From contig CM039502.1 of the NCBI GenBank assembly GCA_022432975.1, positions 78,139,181 to 78,203,180 on the forward strand: a stretch of 64,000 nucleotides of DNA, read 5' to 3'. This DNA comes from Begonia masoniana (Eukaryota > Streptophyta > Magnoliopsida > Cucurbitales > Begoniaceae). The position numbers and the translations under genes are program-made. The notes beneath the pieces were generated by a model. That model was not told where the DNA came from. It ran no database searches and was given only the letters and a program-made list of their open reading frames with translations. Below, piece by piece: positions 33,789 to 43,984 of this stretch. Each line of letters starts with the position of its first letter. The stretch's first letter is position 1.

Positions 33789-35790
33789 AGACAACTGCAA
33801 ACCCATGCAGTTTGTGTTGATCGACGTTGAGTGGTCTGAGGGCATCCCTTCATTGCCCAATTAAGTTATCGATCGATTGACCGTGTATAGTCTCTCGACT
33901 CTGTGAAAGTTTGAGCCGACGAGGTGTAGGAAGTCGAGTCGCGAGAGGGTTCGTCTTCCTTGATGGTTCTGTGTCTCTGTTTCAGTTTAGTAAAAAAAAA
34001 AAAGGAGGATATGCGAATGTAAATGCTTGTCGAGGAATAGGAAAGATGAAATAATAGTAAAAGTTAAGCGAACGATTAATAAAAGATTATGATTTCGTGG
34101 CGATCCTTCTCGGGTCGTTACAGAGAGAGCTCTGGAAGGACGAGAATCGCAGAGGAGAATGTCGGCTACAGTGAGGTTTTAGTAAGGTTTAAGGTTTCCA
34201 TTTTCTATTTATATCAATAAGATCCTTCCTAATTACCATTTTGCCACCCCAAAATTAGAAATCAAATAAACTTTTGCATTAAAATTAAATTCAAGTATTA
34301 ATAATAAAGGTGACAGTTAATTCCGTTAAGAAAATCACCTGGCAGAGATTGTCGGGTGTTACAAACCCACTCCACCAGATGTTCCAGAACCATCACAAGG
34401 CTCAGATGATGGTGAATCTCCTCAGACTATTCCAGAAGTTCGTAGGTCTGAACGAGAACGGATTCCATCTAAAAGATATACAGAATCCGAGTACCTTTTG
34501 CTTACTGAAGATGGAGAACTGGAGAGTTTCAAAAAGCAATATCTCATACGAATAAAGAAAAATGGTTGTTAGCAATGAAGGATGAAATGGAATCTCTACA
34601 GAAGAATCATACTTATGAGATCGTAGAACTTCCAAAAGGGAAGAAGACACTTAGAAACAAATGGGTGTTCAAACTGAAGAAAGATGGCTGCGGAAAAGTG
34701 GTGAAATACAAAGCACGATTGGTAGTCAAAGGATTCCAACAGAAGAAGAGAATTGACTTTGATGAGATTTTTTTACTAGTAGTCAAGATGACGTCAATCC
34801 GAGTTATACTTGGCTTGGTAGCAAGTATGAACTTGGAGCTTGAACAGATGGACGTGAAGACAGCTTTTCTTCACGGAGATCTAAAAGAAGAAATTTATAT
34901 GGAGTAGCCATAAGGTTTTGAGGTTTCAGGTGATAACCTCGTTTGCAAGCTTAAGAAAATCTTGTACGGTTTGAATCAGGCACCAAGACAGTGGTACAAA
35001 AAGTTTTACTCGTGCATGGTGAGTCAAGACTACAAGAAAACTGTTGTAGATGAGTGTGTTTACATTCAGAGATTTTCAGACAGGAGTTTCGTTGCACTTC
35101 TACTTTATGTAGACGATATTATGATCGTAGGAAAAGATGCAACGAAGATTAGTTAGCTGAAGAATGAACTCTCTAAATCTTTTAAAATGAATGACTTGGG
35201 ACCAGCTCAACAGATTTTGGGAATGTAGATTGTTCGAGACAGAAACAACTGACGGTTATGATTATCTCAGGAGAAGTACATTGAACGAGTGCTCGAGAGG
35301 TTCAACATGAACAACGCCAAACCAATCAGCCTTCCACTTGCCAATCATTTCAAGTTGAGCAAGAGTGCATGCCCTTCATCCAAGTAAGAGATCAAGAAAA
35401 TGTCATCAGTACTGTATTTTTCAGCAGTTGGAAGTCTGATGTATGCAATGGTGTGTATAAGACCAGATATTGCTCATGCAGTGGGAATGGTAAGTCATTT
35501 TGTCTCCAACCCCGGGAAGAAGGATTGGGAAGCGGTAAAGTGGATTCTCAGGTACCTAAAGGGTACTACTAAAATATGTCTCTGTTACGGGGGAGCTGAT
35601 CCAATCTTGGAGGGCTATACGGATGCAGATATAGCACGAGATATTGATAGTAGAAAATCTACTTCAGGATTTATCTATACTTTCGCTGGGGGAGCTGTCT
35701 TATGGCAGTCACGACTGCAGAAGTGCGTTGCTTTATCCACAACAGAAGCAGAATATATTGTTGCCTGGGAAAGAAATGTTGTGGCTAAAG

Positions 35791-36768
35791 TGACACGATT
35801 CCGCCTTCGAATGGGTCTTGTTCTACCTACAAACGAATTGATGAAAGAAGAACCAGTAACAAATCTGCTGGTCCGAAAATAACACAAAATCCAGATGCAA
35901 TTGGGTGACCAAACGATAACGAAATGCAACGAAATTTTAAGAGTTTCTTATTATGTGTGTCAACAATATTTCCTTAAAGTTTCAGGTCTAGCAAATGAGA
36001 AAATCGAAAGTTATGTGAAGAACGCCAGATGCTATCCGATGAGCAATCTTTTGTAAGCTACAATCTTCCAAGGAAGATTGGTAGCAAATGGAACAGGTTA
36101 TGACCACCTTCTTCGTGTTTCCTACTCTGTAAAGAGAGGGAAGAAGAGTGGAACGAAAGCTATGCAAGCAACCGTAGGCTTGAAAACTCAAAGGAGAGAG
36201 CTTCTCCTTGGTTCTTGACCGAACCTAGCCTTACCGTTCACCAGTTTTTAACTCTGAAATCTTCAGACAAAATTAGGTTATTCTCATAGATTCGACAACC
36301 ATTACAAACACCAATAACCATGTATTTATAGACCTAAGGTGGGCTGGTTGTTGGGTTGGGCTTGGGCTTGCAAAAAGGGGCCATTATGTGTGGCCAATGT
36401 TGGCTTTGTCTCCATTCTTTGGCCTAAGTTGGATTCTCTCCATTTCCTTTGCTTCAACCAACTTCCAACCACCATCTAATTTAACATACATCTAATCCTG
36501 ATGCTTAAGGATGCATGCTTTAATAATTCCTTAAAATAAGGCCATTGTTTGCCAAATTAAACACACAAAAATAATTAATAGAACACTCATAATATTCGAT
36601 TACAATGAATTGAATTTAGGGAAGACAAATTCCTTTTTTATCTTCATGCTTCCAATCCAAGCCTTTAAATATTTAACTCCTACAAAATAAGAAGCAAATG
36701 CATTAATAAATTCGTCTTTGTCAATAAATGCACTTATCTTGATTGACGGTGGGGCCTTGGGCACATCA
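35791..36768 (-). repeat. 3' LTR of TR-GAG copy 2
   Basis: On the minus strand it begins TGATGTGCCCAAGG (36768) and ends AATCGTGTCA (35791), the same ends as copy 1. It is about 978 bp, with a TATAAATA box at 36330-36323. The interior next to it (AGCCGGGTAGGATGATG) parallels the polypurine end of copy 1. Confidence 0.85.
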
Positions 36769-36801
36769 TCCTACCCGGCTTCTTGAGGATTTGTCCTCAA
36801 A

Positions 36802-39472
36802 TCAAAAGGGTGCTCCTTTGTATCGCTTTATATTTCCGAGATCAAAAGGAAAGGTGATTACTAAGTGGTAGACTATGTCATTGTGGCCTACAAAAAAGAT
36901 AATTACATTAGCAATAAAATTTGGCCATGAGTTAGGACGAGCTTGGTAGGGTATTTCTCTTGGCAATTCCCCCATTAGTATAATGTTGAAGATGAGGGGT
37001 GCCTCAAATTCATTCAAATTTAATCTCCTTAAGACATTAAATTCTAAGTGGAAAACAAGAAACATATTTATGGATTTATCAATAAGCTCAAAATTTAACA
37101 AAGTTAGCTTCCACAAGAACGAATGTTCTATCTTGAAGATAAGAGGTAGATTCATGGATATTCTATTAAATTCACCATAATATTTAAATATCAAGAATGG
37201 ATGTAACAAGTCATACAAAATAGTAGGTGCTACATAAAATGGATCATCTCTCAAATAATCTTTAAAAGAAATCAACAAAGAGGAATTATAAGCATCATAT
37301 CCAATAATCCATTCTAGAAGCCAATTAAAGTAATCTACTATCCAACCAATCTTAAGTAACCAAGCAAGTAAGTTGTCAAAGGGCACATACCTTGATGGTA
37401 GATCAACTATCACCTTTGCTACTACAGGATTGTTGAACTTAGAAAATAAAGGGGTGCTAATAGAAGTAAGTCCGAATGGATAAGAAAATGTATGCTCAAT
37501 CAAATTTAATTCAATTTTCTCCTTATCCCAAAATAAATATCCCAAATGTTCTTCATAAAAAAATTACATTTTATAAATGGGAAGCTCATACATAAATTTC
37601 AAATTGGTAATATTTTTAATCACAACAAAATGAAGTCCAAGTTCACCATGGTTTACTTTGGATATCATGCTCGGATCATTAGGTAGAGAAACTAATGGCA
37701 TATTAACCAAGTTAAATTCATACATAATTGTGCCATTAATTTTACTTCTTTCACGATAAGTAGCTTTGAAACACATAAGTCTAATATTAAAAACTAGTTT
37801 CATACCATCAAAAAGTAAAACTATTTATAAGAACATATTATGGTTATGGTAAATACAATAAAATGACATAGCTACACATTCTACTAATTTATCATGCAAT
37901 AAAGGTCCATTCAAATTTCCAAGCATTAGCTTCACCAAAGAATAAACATTATGCTTTTGACAATCATTCATAATGAAGCAATCATAGAAGGTTCTATTGT
38001 AAGTTCCTTTTATAGAAAAAAGATTGTCAAGAAGATTATAATTATTATGCAAACAAGAAAAGTAAATGCAAAATAAATAAGTATAATCTAAATGCCAACC
38101 AATTTTAAAAAACCAAGGAAGTAAATGATTTGGGAAAATAAACTAGGGTGTTATATCACTTAGAAATGTCCTAGGAAATTCATCCTTATAATTTAGCCTT
38201 AAAGTGATAGGGCGACTTAGGATTCTAAGATGATAATTGCTTTTCCTAGGCCAAGAGAAAATATTAGAGAATTCTAATGCTTTTAACACACATTTAGCAT
38301 TCTCGGCTTTGGTCAAAAAATGGTCTACATAGACTTCATCCACTAAGTAGGGTCTTTGTTGGTTGTAGGGAATCGGTACACATGCATACTTTGCATTTTG
38401 ATCTACTTCATTGATGAGGGTCAAATGTCCATGATTTAGTGGTAAGTGGTCCTTCCTAGCGGCAACAAGAAATCGATCAATATAAATAGTATGCTCAAGG
38501 TTTGGTAAAGTGTGGAGGCTCTCGATTTTGGCTTCTTCTCTTTTGGATTCAAGGTCCTCAATGGTTTCTACTTCTAGACAACTCTCAACCTCAAATAGAG
38601 AATCTTCAAATAACTCTTTAATTCCATAATCCTCATGAGAATCAGTTTGGTTAAGGGTTTCTAGAGCAACCTCAAAAATTTCCACTTGAGCGTTTTCCTT
38701 TTGCTCACAATAATCCTCTTTCTCCTCAAATCTCCATAGGATAAATGATCTCTTCTGTCTCTTCTTCACTAAGGGAATTCTCAATAAACTCAAAGGAAGG
38801 TTGCACTAGGGAGTTGAATGGCTTTAATATGGATGGGATGCGAGGGTTAAGCCGTGGACTTTTCTCCTTTAAGGAGTAACTTGGAGCAAACCTAGTTTCT
38901 ACTAAATACCTCAATAATCTCCAAGTGACTACTTCATTCTTGCTTCCTAATCTACGTTCGTCCTTAAGATTTTCCCACTATAAATTAGCTAGACCAATTA
39001 GACAAGATGTGGCTATTTGAAATTTCATTCTTTCGGAATAGCCATGTTCCTCAAACAAATCATCCATTTCTCCTAACCATGCAAGACATTCTAGGCCATT
39101 AGTGTAACCATCATAAGTAGGGAACGACAAATCTAAGGACCACTCATTTACTTTGGGAATTCTAGGTTTAGACCTCTCATGCTCGGTTCTATCCCTAAAG
39201 TGTCCACTAGATTGAGTGCTTCTCGGGTTTTCTCCTCTCCTTCTAGATGGAGTTTGAGTGAAACCATCAGGATCATTCCTCTTTAACCATTGGCTTATAC
39301 TCTTAAGGTGATGGTCTACATCCATGCATTGTTGGCTAAGGTTTTGGACTTTTCCAACCAAGCCTCTAATTTGTCTTGGGAAGTTTGGCTCACCATTGCT
39401 CGGTTTAGGGGCTTTGGTGGTGTGGTTTGTGTAGCCTTGGTTTTGGCTATATGATTTGCCAAAACTTGACAT
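36802..39472 (-). pseudogene. Gag plus unknown-domain polyprotein of TR-GAG copy 2
   Basis: Gag starts at 39472 (MSSFGKSYSQNQGY) and includes ECLAWLGEMDDLFEEHGYSERMK-type gag sequence (written here only as landmarks ECLAWLGEMDD and YSERMK). A stop at about 38977 replaces a Trp kept in copy 1. The frame shifts once near 38740, just after EEIIYPME, a motif shared with copy 1. The downstream part (38793 to 36802) stays in one frame with a few stops and ends GELPREIPYQARPN. Co-linear similarity to copy 1 over about 800 residues, despite independent breaks, argues that the whole reading frame was once expressed. Confidence 0.78.
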
Positions 39473-40300
39473 CTCTTTCCCACTTAAAACACAACAATAA
39501 AGTTCATGAAAATACTAAGCAAACTTCGAAACACGCATGCATAGGATAGAATTCAATTAAAGCAAAGAAGGTGGAAGTAACTTTTAGTAATGTACTTGAT
39601 TTTACTAGAATTGACAACTTTCAACAATGCTTTAAACCAACAAGTACCAATATTTCATGATGCAATGATATACCCTAAGTTAAGATGATATAACTTGTAT
39701 GCCTCAATGTCCAAAATCAGCAAATAAAAACATAAGCAAAAGATTAATTCTTGGTTAGCACAAAAAAACAATTAAAGAGCACTAAGATTAAAACGCAGAA
39801 TTATGCTTGATTTTAATGTTCAATTGCAGCTCATTATTAACCAAATTAGGTGCATTTGATAGCACTTGTAATCCTTATAACATAGGAGAATAATTTAGTA
39901 AAAATCGGTGCAAGAACAATGGTGCAACATCTTAGCAAATTTTAGATTGTGGCATGCTCTCAATTAATTCCGCTCCTAGTCTTCATTCATGTGATTTCTA
40001 AAGTGTTAGGAAGAAAAATTTTAATTAGGTTTAAGTGGATCCTACATGTTAGGAAAGGTAAAGGTGGTGAACCTAACTAGAATTTAAGCCTAAAAATTTT
40101 GAAACGCATTTTTGAGGGTCTAAACAACATTTTTTGGGATCAAAACGTGATAGTCACACACATAGCATGTAACATCATTGTAGATCTTTTTGAGAGCTTC
40201 AATTTGCCTGATGGCACGTAAAAATCTGACACTCGTAGCTAAAGTTATGGCTGCTTTAAAGGAGAAGGGACAAATTCACTATTTACTAATTACCCTATAC
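39473..40300 (-). other. Leader of TR-GAG copy 2
   Basis: Non-coding. It contains GCCATAACTTTAGCTACGAG on the minus strand, a phrase type common in leaders or LTRs of plant Gypsy elements. No primer site is found. Confidence 0.4.
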
Positions 40301-41811
40301 TTCACTAATGACTGTTTAAACAAAAAGTAAACAAACACTCAGCTTATTCACGAATTGAAGCTCACTCAACAAAAGAAATGTAAAGGTTAACAGCCAGCAC
40401 ATTTTTGAAAAGTAAACAAAACAAGAAGCATAAAGGAATATTCTCGGTTTAGGCAATAGTTATGGTTAGCATTTAGGAATATTCTCGGTTTTGAAAAGTA
40501 AACAAAACTGTACCGAGTAAATCAAAGAATAAATTAAAATGAAATAGGAGTCTACTAAATACAATGAATTAAAATCATACATATATGACCATCATTATGA
40601 TAAAATTAATTGTTCTTCATTCAACGGATATTATAAGAACAATATAATTTCATCCGGTCCAGTCCTATATAATCATATTATATAAAATACAATCACTTTA
40701 TGTCACTACATATATAGTCGGGATATGACTACACGTTCTCAACGAAGTGAACTATATTTATGACTTTATTAATTTGAAGATTCTTTACTTCAAATATAAG
40801 TCATGGACTATTGTGATTATTTCTTTTTAAATTTAATCCTACATATATCAGCATATATGTAAATTTAAAATTGCATAAATAATCAAGAATTTTTATTTGA
40901 ATTTATAAAGCATATCGAATAATGCAAACATAAAAATTAATCATAAAATTTATTTATTAATTACAGCAATAAAAATGTTCATAACATTTTCTTGTTGGGC
41001 ACATTATTCTCAACACTTTCATGGTCTGTCTTGGAAGAACCAACAAATTTACTGATTATGTAAGTAGGATTGAAGGCCCGTTTTTGTCTGAAAAAAGGAA
41101 AATGGAAACTACGTATTGTTATTTCTTGTTGTTCAAACTTTTTATTAGTATTTGACTTTTTTATTATCAAGCTGAACATATTTGCATTTACAGGTAACCC
41201 GTCAAAGATCAAAAGTGAAAGAGTCAAGCCTGAAACCATAAACAACTCTTCTGCTTAATGGGTTCTGTTTTACAATTTTTTCAAAGGTAGAGAAGTCATC
41301 ACAAGATTAGACAATCAAACTTAAAAGTTTTGTGTACATCAAACAGAAGCAGAAAAAGTCAAAATGAAATTAGTACTGGCAGGTAGAAATAGAACATCAT
41401 CTGGTACATGACCTCGATTTCATGATCTTGATGAGCTGGTTGTTAATAGCTTTTTATTGCATTGACCTATTGAAAGCAGAAACTTAAAACAACTTCAAAA
41501 AACTGTTTTTCATGATTGGATTGTTACATTTAAACTAGGGCCTGTAGGATTCTTCTCGCCGGACTCCAACGTGAAGATCAAAAAAAGTACCTGTTACTTC
41601 CGGGAAGACAGACTCGACACTTAAAGAGGCAATGCTGCAAGACAAAAAGGGAACAAACAGGATGGAATCAAATGGTAGTTTACAGGAGCCGGAGCCCACC
41701 CTCTTGTTCTATTAGTTTAAATTATGGGTAATTATAAAAAAAATCTTAAATTACAGCGTCGGTGACAAAAGAAACCTTAAACTATATTCGTTAACAAAAC
41801 AAATCTTAAAC
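40301..41811. other. Intergenic, A+T-rich, possible Copia relic
   Basis: No gene is recognised. The 40560-41040 stretch is rich in short AT phrases and could be an old Copia LTR or leader, without usable motifs. Short frames at 40979-41258 have no family resemblance. From 41740 to 41830 the phrase AATCTTAAA or CTTAAACTAT recurs three times. The last lies at the left edge of the CCR4-6 duplication. Confidence 0.45.
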
Positions 41812-43980
41812 TATCATACGCTAACAATTTAATCATTTGCGGTCGCTCGGGTGCAACATACGTTCAAGAACAGACAATCTCGACTTCATGCAGTCGATCG
41901 CAATTAAAATACGGTCGTCTGTATTTAAAATTGGTGCAAAATGTACTAAGGAACGGTCTACTGCGTCTGAAGTGTTGATTTATTAACCTAGGATAGTTCA
42001 AGATTCTGTTAACAAAAATAGGTTAAGATTTATTTTATCATTTATCTTATAATTTAAAGTTTTATTTTTTCATATTATCGTGATTACTTCTAAGTTGGAC
42101 GATAAATCCCTTTACAAGAGGTCACTTATTCAGATCGTTCTCAATCATTGATTCGTCGAAGAACCAACCGAGACGACGATCTGATGTTTAGCTGACGAAA
42201 TTTGATACGAAGCCCGGAGGAGGGATTTTAGAGCAACGGTGCCTTAGAGTGCATGGACCTTCGACTATAAGAATACAACGGTACATTCTTGAGATGCAGA
42301 TCAATCCCCCGCCTTTCTATGAAACGTCGATCACCTCAGTTTCACTTCCTCGCAGCTTCTCCTGCTCCCGCCACCCAAATGGACAATCGTCCTCTTGTAC
42401 TTTTGTTATTCTTCTTCTTATTTGGTTGTGATGTTTGTTACTATCTTATCTTAAGCTCCTCTGAAACGTGATTGTTTTTGGTCTTTAGATTAGAGGATTC
42501 CGGAACTATGGTAGGAGAGGCTACTCGTCTGGCAGTTCGGATGGCCGAGGTCGAGGCCATCATGTGAACGGAGAACCTCTCTACCAGTCAATGCGGGAAG
42601 AAAATTTAGGGTTCAGGCAAGGAAACAATAGTGGGTTTGAACCAACTTTTCTCAACCCCAGAGCTCCGCCTTTTAATCAGAATTATGGGCTCCGGAGACC
42701 TTCACTTTACAGTCAGAGACCACAATATTGGCAACCACGCCCTTTTGTTCCAAACCAACAACTTCCCCCGTTTGATCATAATCATGGCGTCCGGACCACC
42801 CATCAATTTCGACCGCGCTTTCCTAAGCCTCTGGATTTCCGTAATTGGGAATACGCAAAAATCCCTCCACCACCCGATTCTGGTAAGTCCGTTTCCTCCG
42901 CTGATTCTTCAATCAATAACTTAGGAATGCAGGATTTAACGCCAAAGGGTTCGTAAGTTTTTGAGAAAGATATCTATAGAGGTGAAATTTGTAAAGAGAC
43001 TATCACTTTCCCCACATAATCACTCTATTGATTTTTATATTATCAGAAACGATTTGTACTAAGAAAGACCTTACTTATTGACTTGATCTACATGTTTTAG
43101 TTATACTTTAAATGACCTTAATCACAAATATTCATTTCTATAGAAGTGTTCCACTCTACACTGTCCCATCTTAGTTCAGCTCGAGCATTTATTTTATATT
43201 TGTTATCGGTGATTGTTTACTTAGAAACAGTTATTTCGTTGATGCATTTGCAATTTTTAACCTTGTTAGTTTTTGATTTGTACTTTACAGAGCGCTTCAC
43301 GATACTTTCTTATAACATCTTAGCTGATTACCTTGCTATCAACCATCGAAGCAAACTTTACTTTCACATTCCACATTATATGATGGAATGGGGGTGGAGA
43401 AAGAGAAATATAAATTTTGAGCTTGGATTATGGTCGGCTGACATTATGTGCTTTCAGGTTTACTATACTCTGACTTCTGCTTTTATTTAGGAAGATCACT
43501 TTGTCCTTATTTTACGACCTTGAAATATCAAATAATTTGAACAGACCACGTAGTTATTAAAAAGAGATGAATATTGTTGCATATAATTGATGAGCTAAGG
43601 CTAAATTAGCGTGATTTAATTCTATTCCCTGATTTTTAAGCTGAGAGAGGTTTGCTGAAAATATTCCTGACATAATAGAAGAGGTTAATACTGTGTTATT
43701 GAAGAAAGCTGAGCAGTACTCGGATTCATTCATAAGATGTCAAGAATTTGTTTTATGGGACCCACAGAAGTATGTGAAGAAGGCTTAGTTAATCGTTTTC
43801 AATTGTTCTTCATGCAGATTGGTTTAGTTATTTTATTCATTATCCAATTCATTGTTTATAAGATGCTGTTTGACTTTGTGCTTTATTGCAATTGAGGTAA
43901 TGGTCTTATTGGACTTAAAATGGTTTTAAGATAAGCAATATTTATTTTCTGACAATTATATTTAAATTTGCAATGTCTTA
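41812..43980 (+). repeat. Upstream copy of the CCR4-6 5' duplication
   Basis: About 2.17 kb, matching 43985-46155 at an offset of 2172 bp. It carries promoter, exons 1-3 and part of intron 3. The first 1.6 kb differ at very few positions. The last 0.45 kb (43550-43960) differ by many small indels. Confidence 0.93.
42319..43490 (+). pseudogene. Truncated CCR4-6 copy (exons 1-3 only)
   Basis: Exons at 42319-42396, 42489-42882 and 43291-43457 correspond to the first three exons of the full gene and are open. There is no exon 4, because the copy ends in intron 3. Reading on from exon 3 adds VYYTLTSAFI and stops at 43490, giving about 223 residues: the Arg/Pro/Tyr-rich N-terminus and the start of the nuclease fold (SYNILADY). 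It lacks nearly all catalytic residues. The promoter region is duplicated too, so it may be transcribed, possibly reading into the intact copy. Confidence 0.85.
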
Positions 43981-43984
43981 AATT

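Larger units (their letters stand above)
31382..34122 (+). mobile_element. Inner solo LTR (TGTAAC type)
   Basis: Runs from TGTAACACCCGAG to CTCGGGTCGTTACA, about 2741 bp. It is flanked by GAGAG (GAGAGAG) on both sides, consistent with a 5-bp target duplication in a GA-rich site. It has no coding frame. Its ends match the reverse complement of the outer LTR's ends, so it is the same family inserted in reverse. It carries a 47-bp array and a 44-bp array that the outer copy lacks. Confidence 0.82.
29368..34363 (-). mobile_element. Outer solo LTR (TGTAAC type), itself invaded
   Basis: It begins TGTAACGACCCC and ends GGGTGTTACA, with AACCC target copies on both sides. Without the inner insertion (31382-34122 plus one target copy) it is about 2.25 kb and has no coding frame, no primer site and no internal LTR pair. 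A solo LTR is therefore the best reading. Long LTRs with TGTAACACCC starts are typical of Tekay/Del-like Gypsy chromoviruses; that assignment is inference. It is related to the inner copy but in the opposite orientation. For example, 30300-30340 matches the reverse complement of about 32920-32955. Confidence 0.82.
26130..35790 (+). mobile_element. Decayed Tork-like Copia element, invaded three times
   Basis: A plus-strand Copia with part of a 5' LTR (to 26521), a primer site, gag, protease, integrase, RT and RNase H. Two nested solo LTRs interrupt it between integrase and RT (29368-34363). A TR-GAG copy cuts the RNase H at 35790, and the rest of RNase H and the 3' LTR are not found. The outer 5' LTR boundary is not resolved; 26130 is approximate. 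Confidence 0.75.
27046..35790 (+). pseudogene. Tork-like Copia gag-pol relic, interrupted
   Basis: Gag starts at 27046 (MTTEELTSSSRAM) and resumes in the same frame after two stops, through 27958. It has the zinc knuckle CHHCGIEGHMKKNC at 27.77 kb. The protease core is VVDTTASYH (27.96 kb, DTT in place of DTA/DSG). Integrase HHCC (WHQRLGHMS, CNHCLLGK) and core (HSDVYGP, WSDNEGEYTS, NGVAERMNQTI) run to 28904, where a stop replaces the Trp before GEAVRAACYL. After the nested insertions, RT continues at 34566 with MDVKTAFLHGD (34.85 kb) and LYVDDIMIVG (35.1 kb). RNase H reaches LSTTEAEYIVAW before the cut at 35790. Many stops look like TGG, CGA or CAG codons changed by C-to-T or G-to-A transitions. 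Confidence 0.88.
35791..40300 (-). mobile_element. TR-GAG element copy 2, 5'-truncated
   Basis: The 3' LTR (35791-36768) is followed rightwards by the interior on the minus strand: the unknown domain (36802-38793), gag (to 39472) and a leader of at least 800 bp. No primer site or 5' LTR is seen, so the 5' end is missing and 40300 is approximate. The left edge cuts the RNase H of the Tork-like Copia. It is the same family as 19620-25178 but clearly diverged in DNA and protein. Confidence 0.75.

Noticed and set aside
29368..34363. A complete Gypsy element with internal domain
   Set aside because: No gag, pol, primer site or direct LTR pair. Two nested solo LTRs explain the ends and target duplications better.
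40560..41040. Possible Copia LTR or leader
   Set aside because: The base composition fits, but there is no primer site, TG...CA pair or coding trace.
41500..41660. Exon-like block on the minus strand (TCTTGCAG before, CAGGTAC after)
   Set aside because: The peptide (about SLSVESVFPEV) matches nothing I recognise and no second exon was found.
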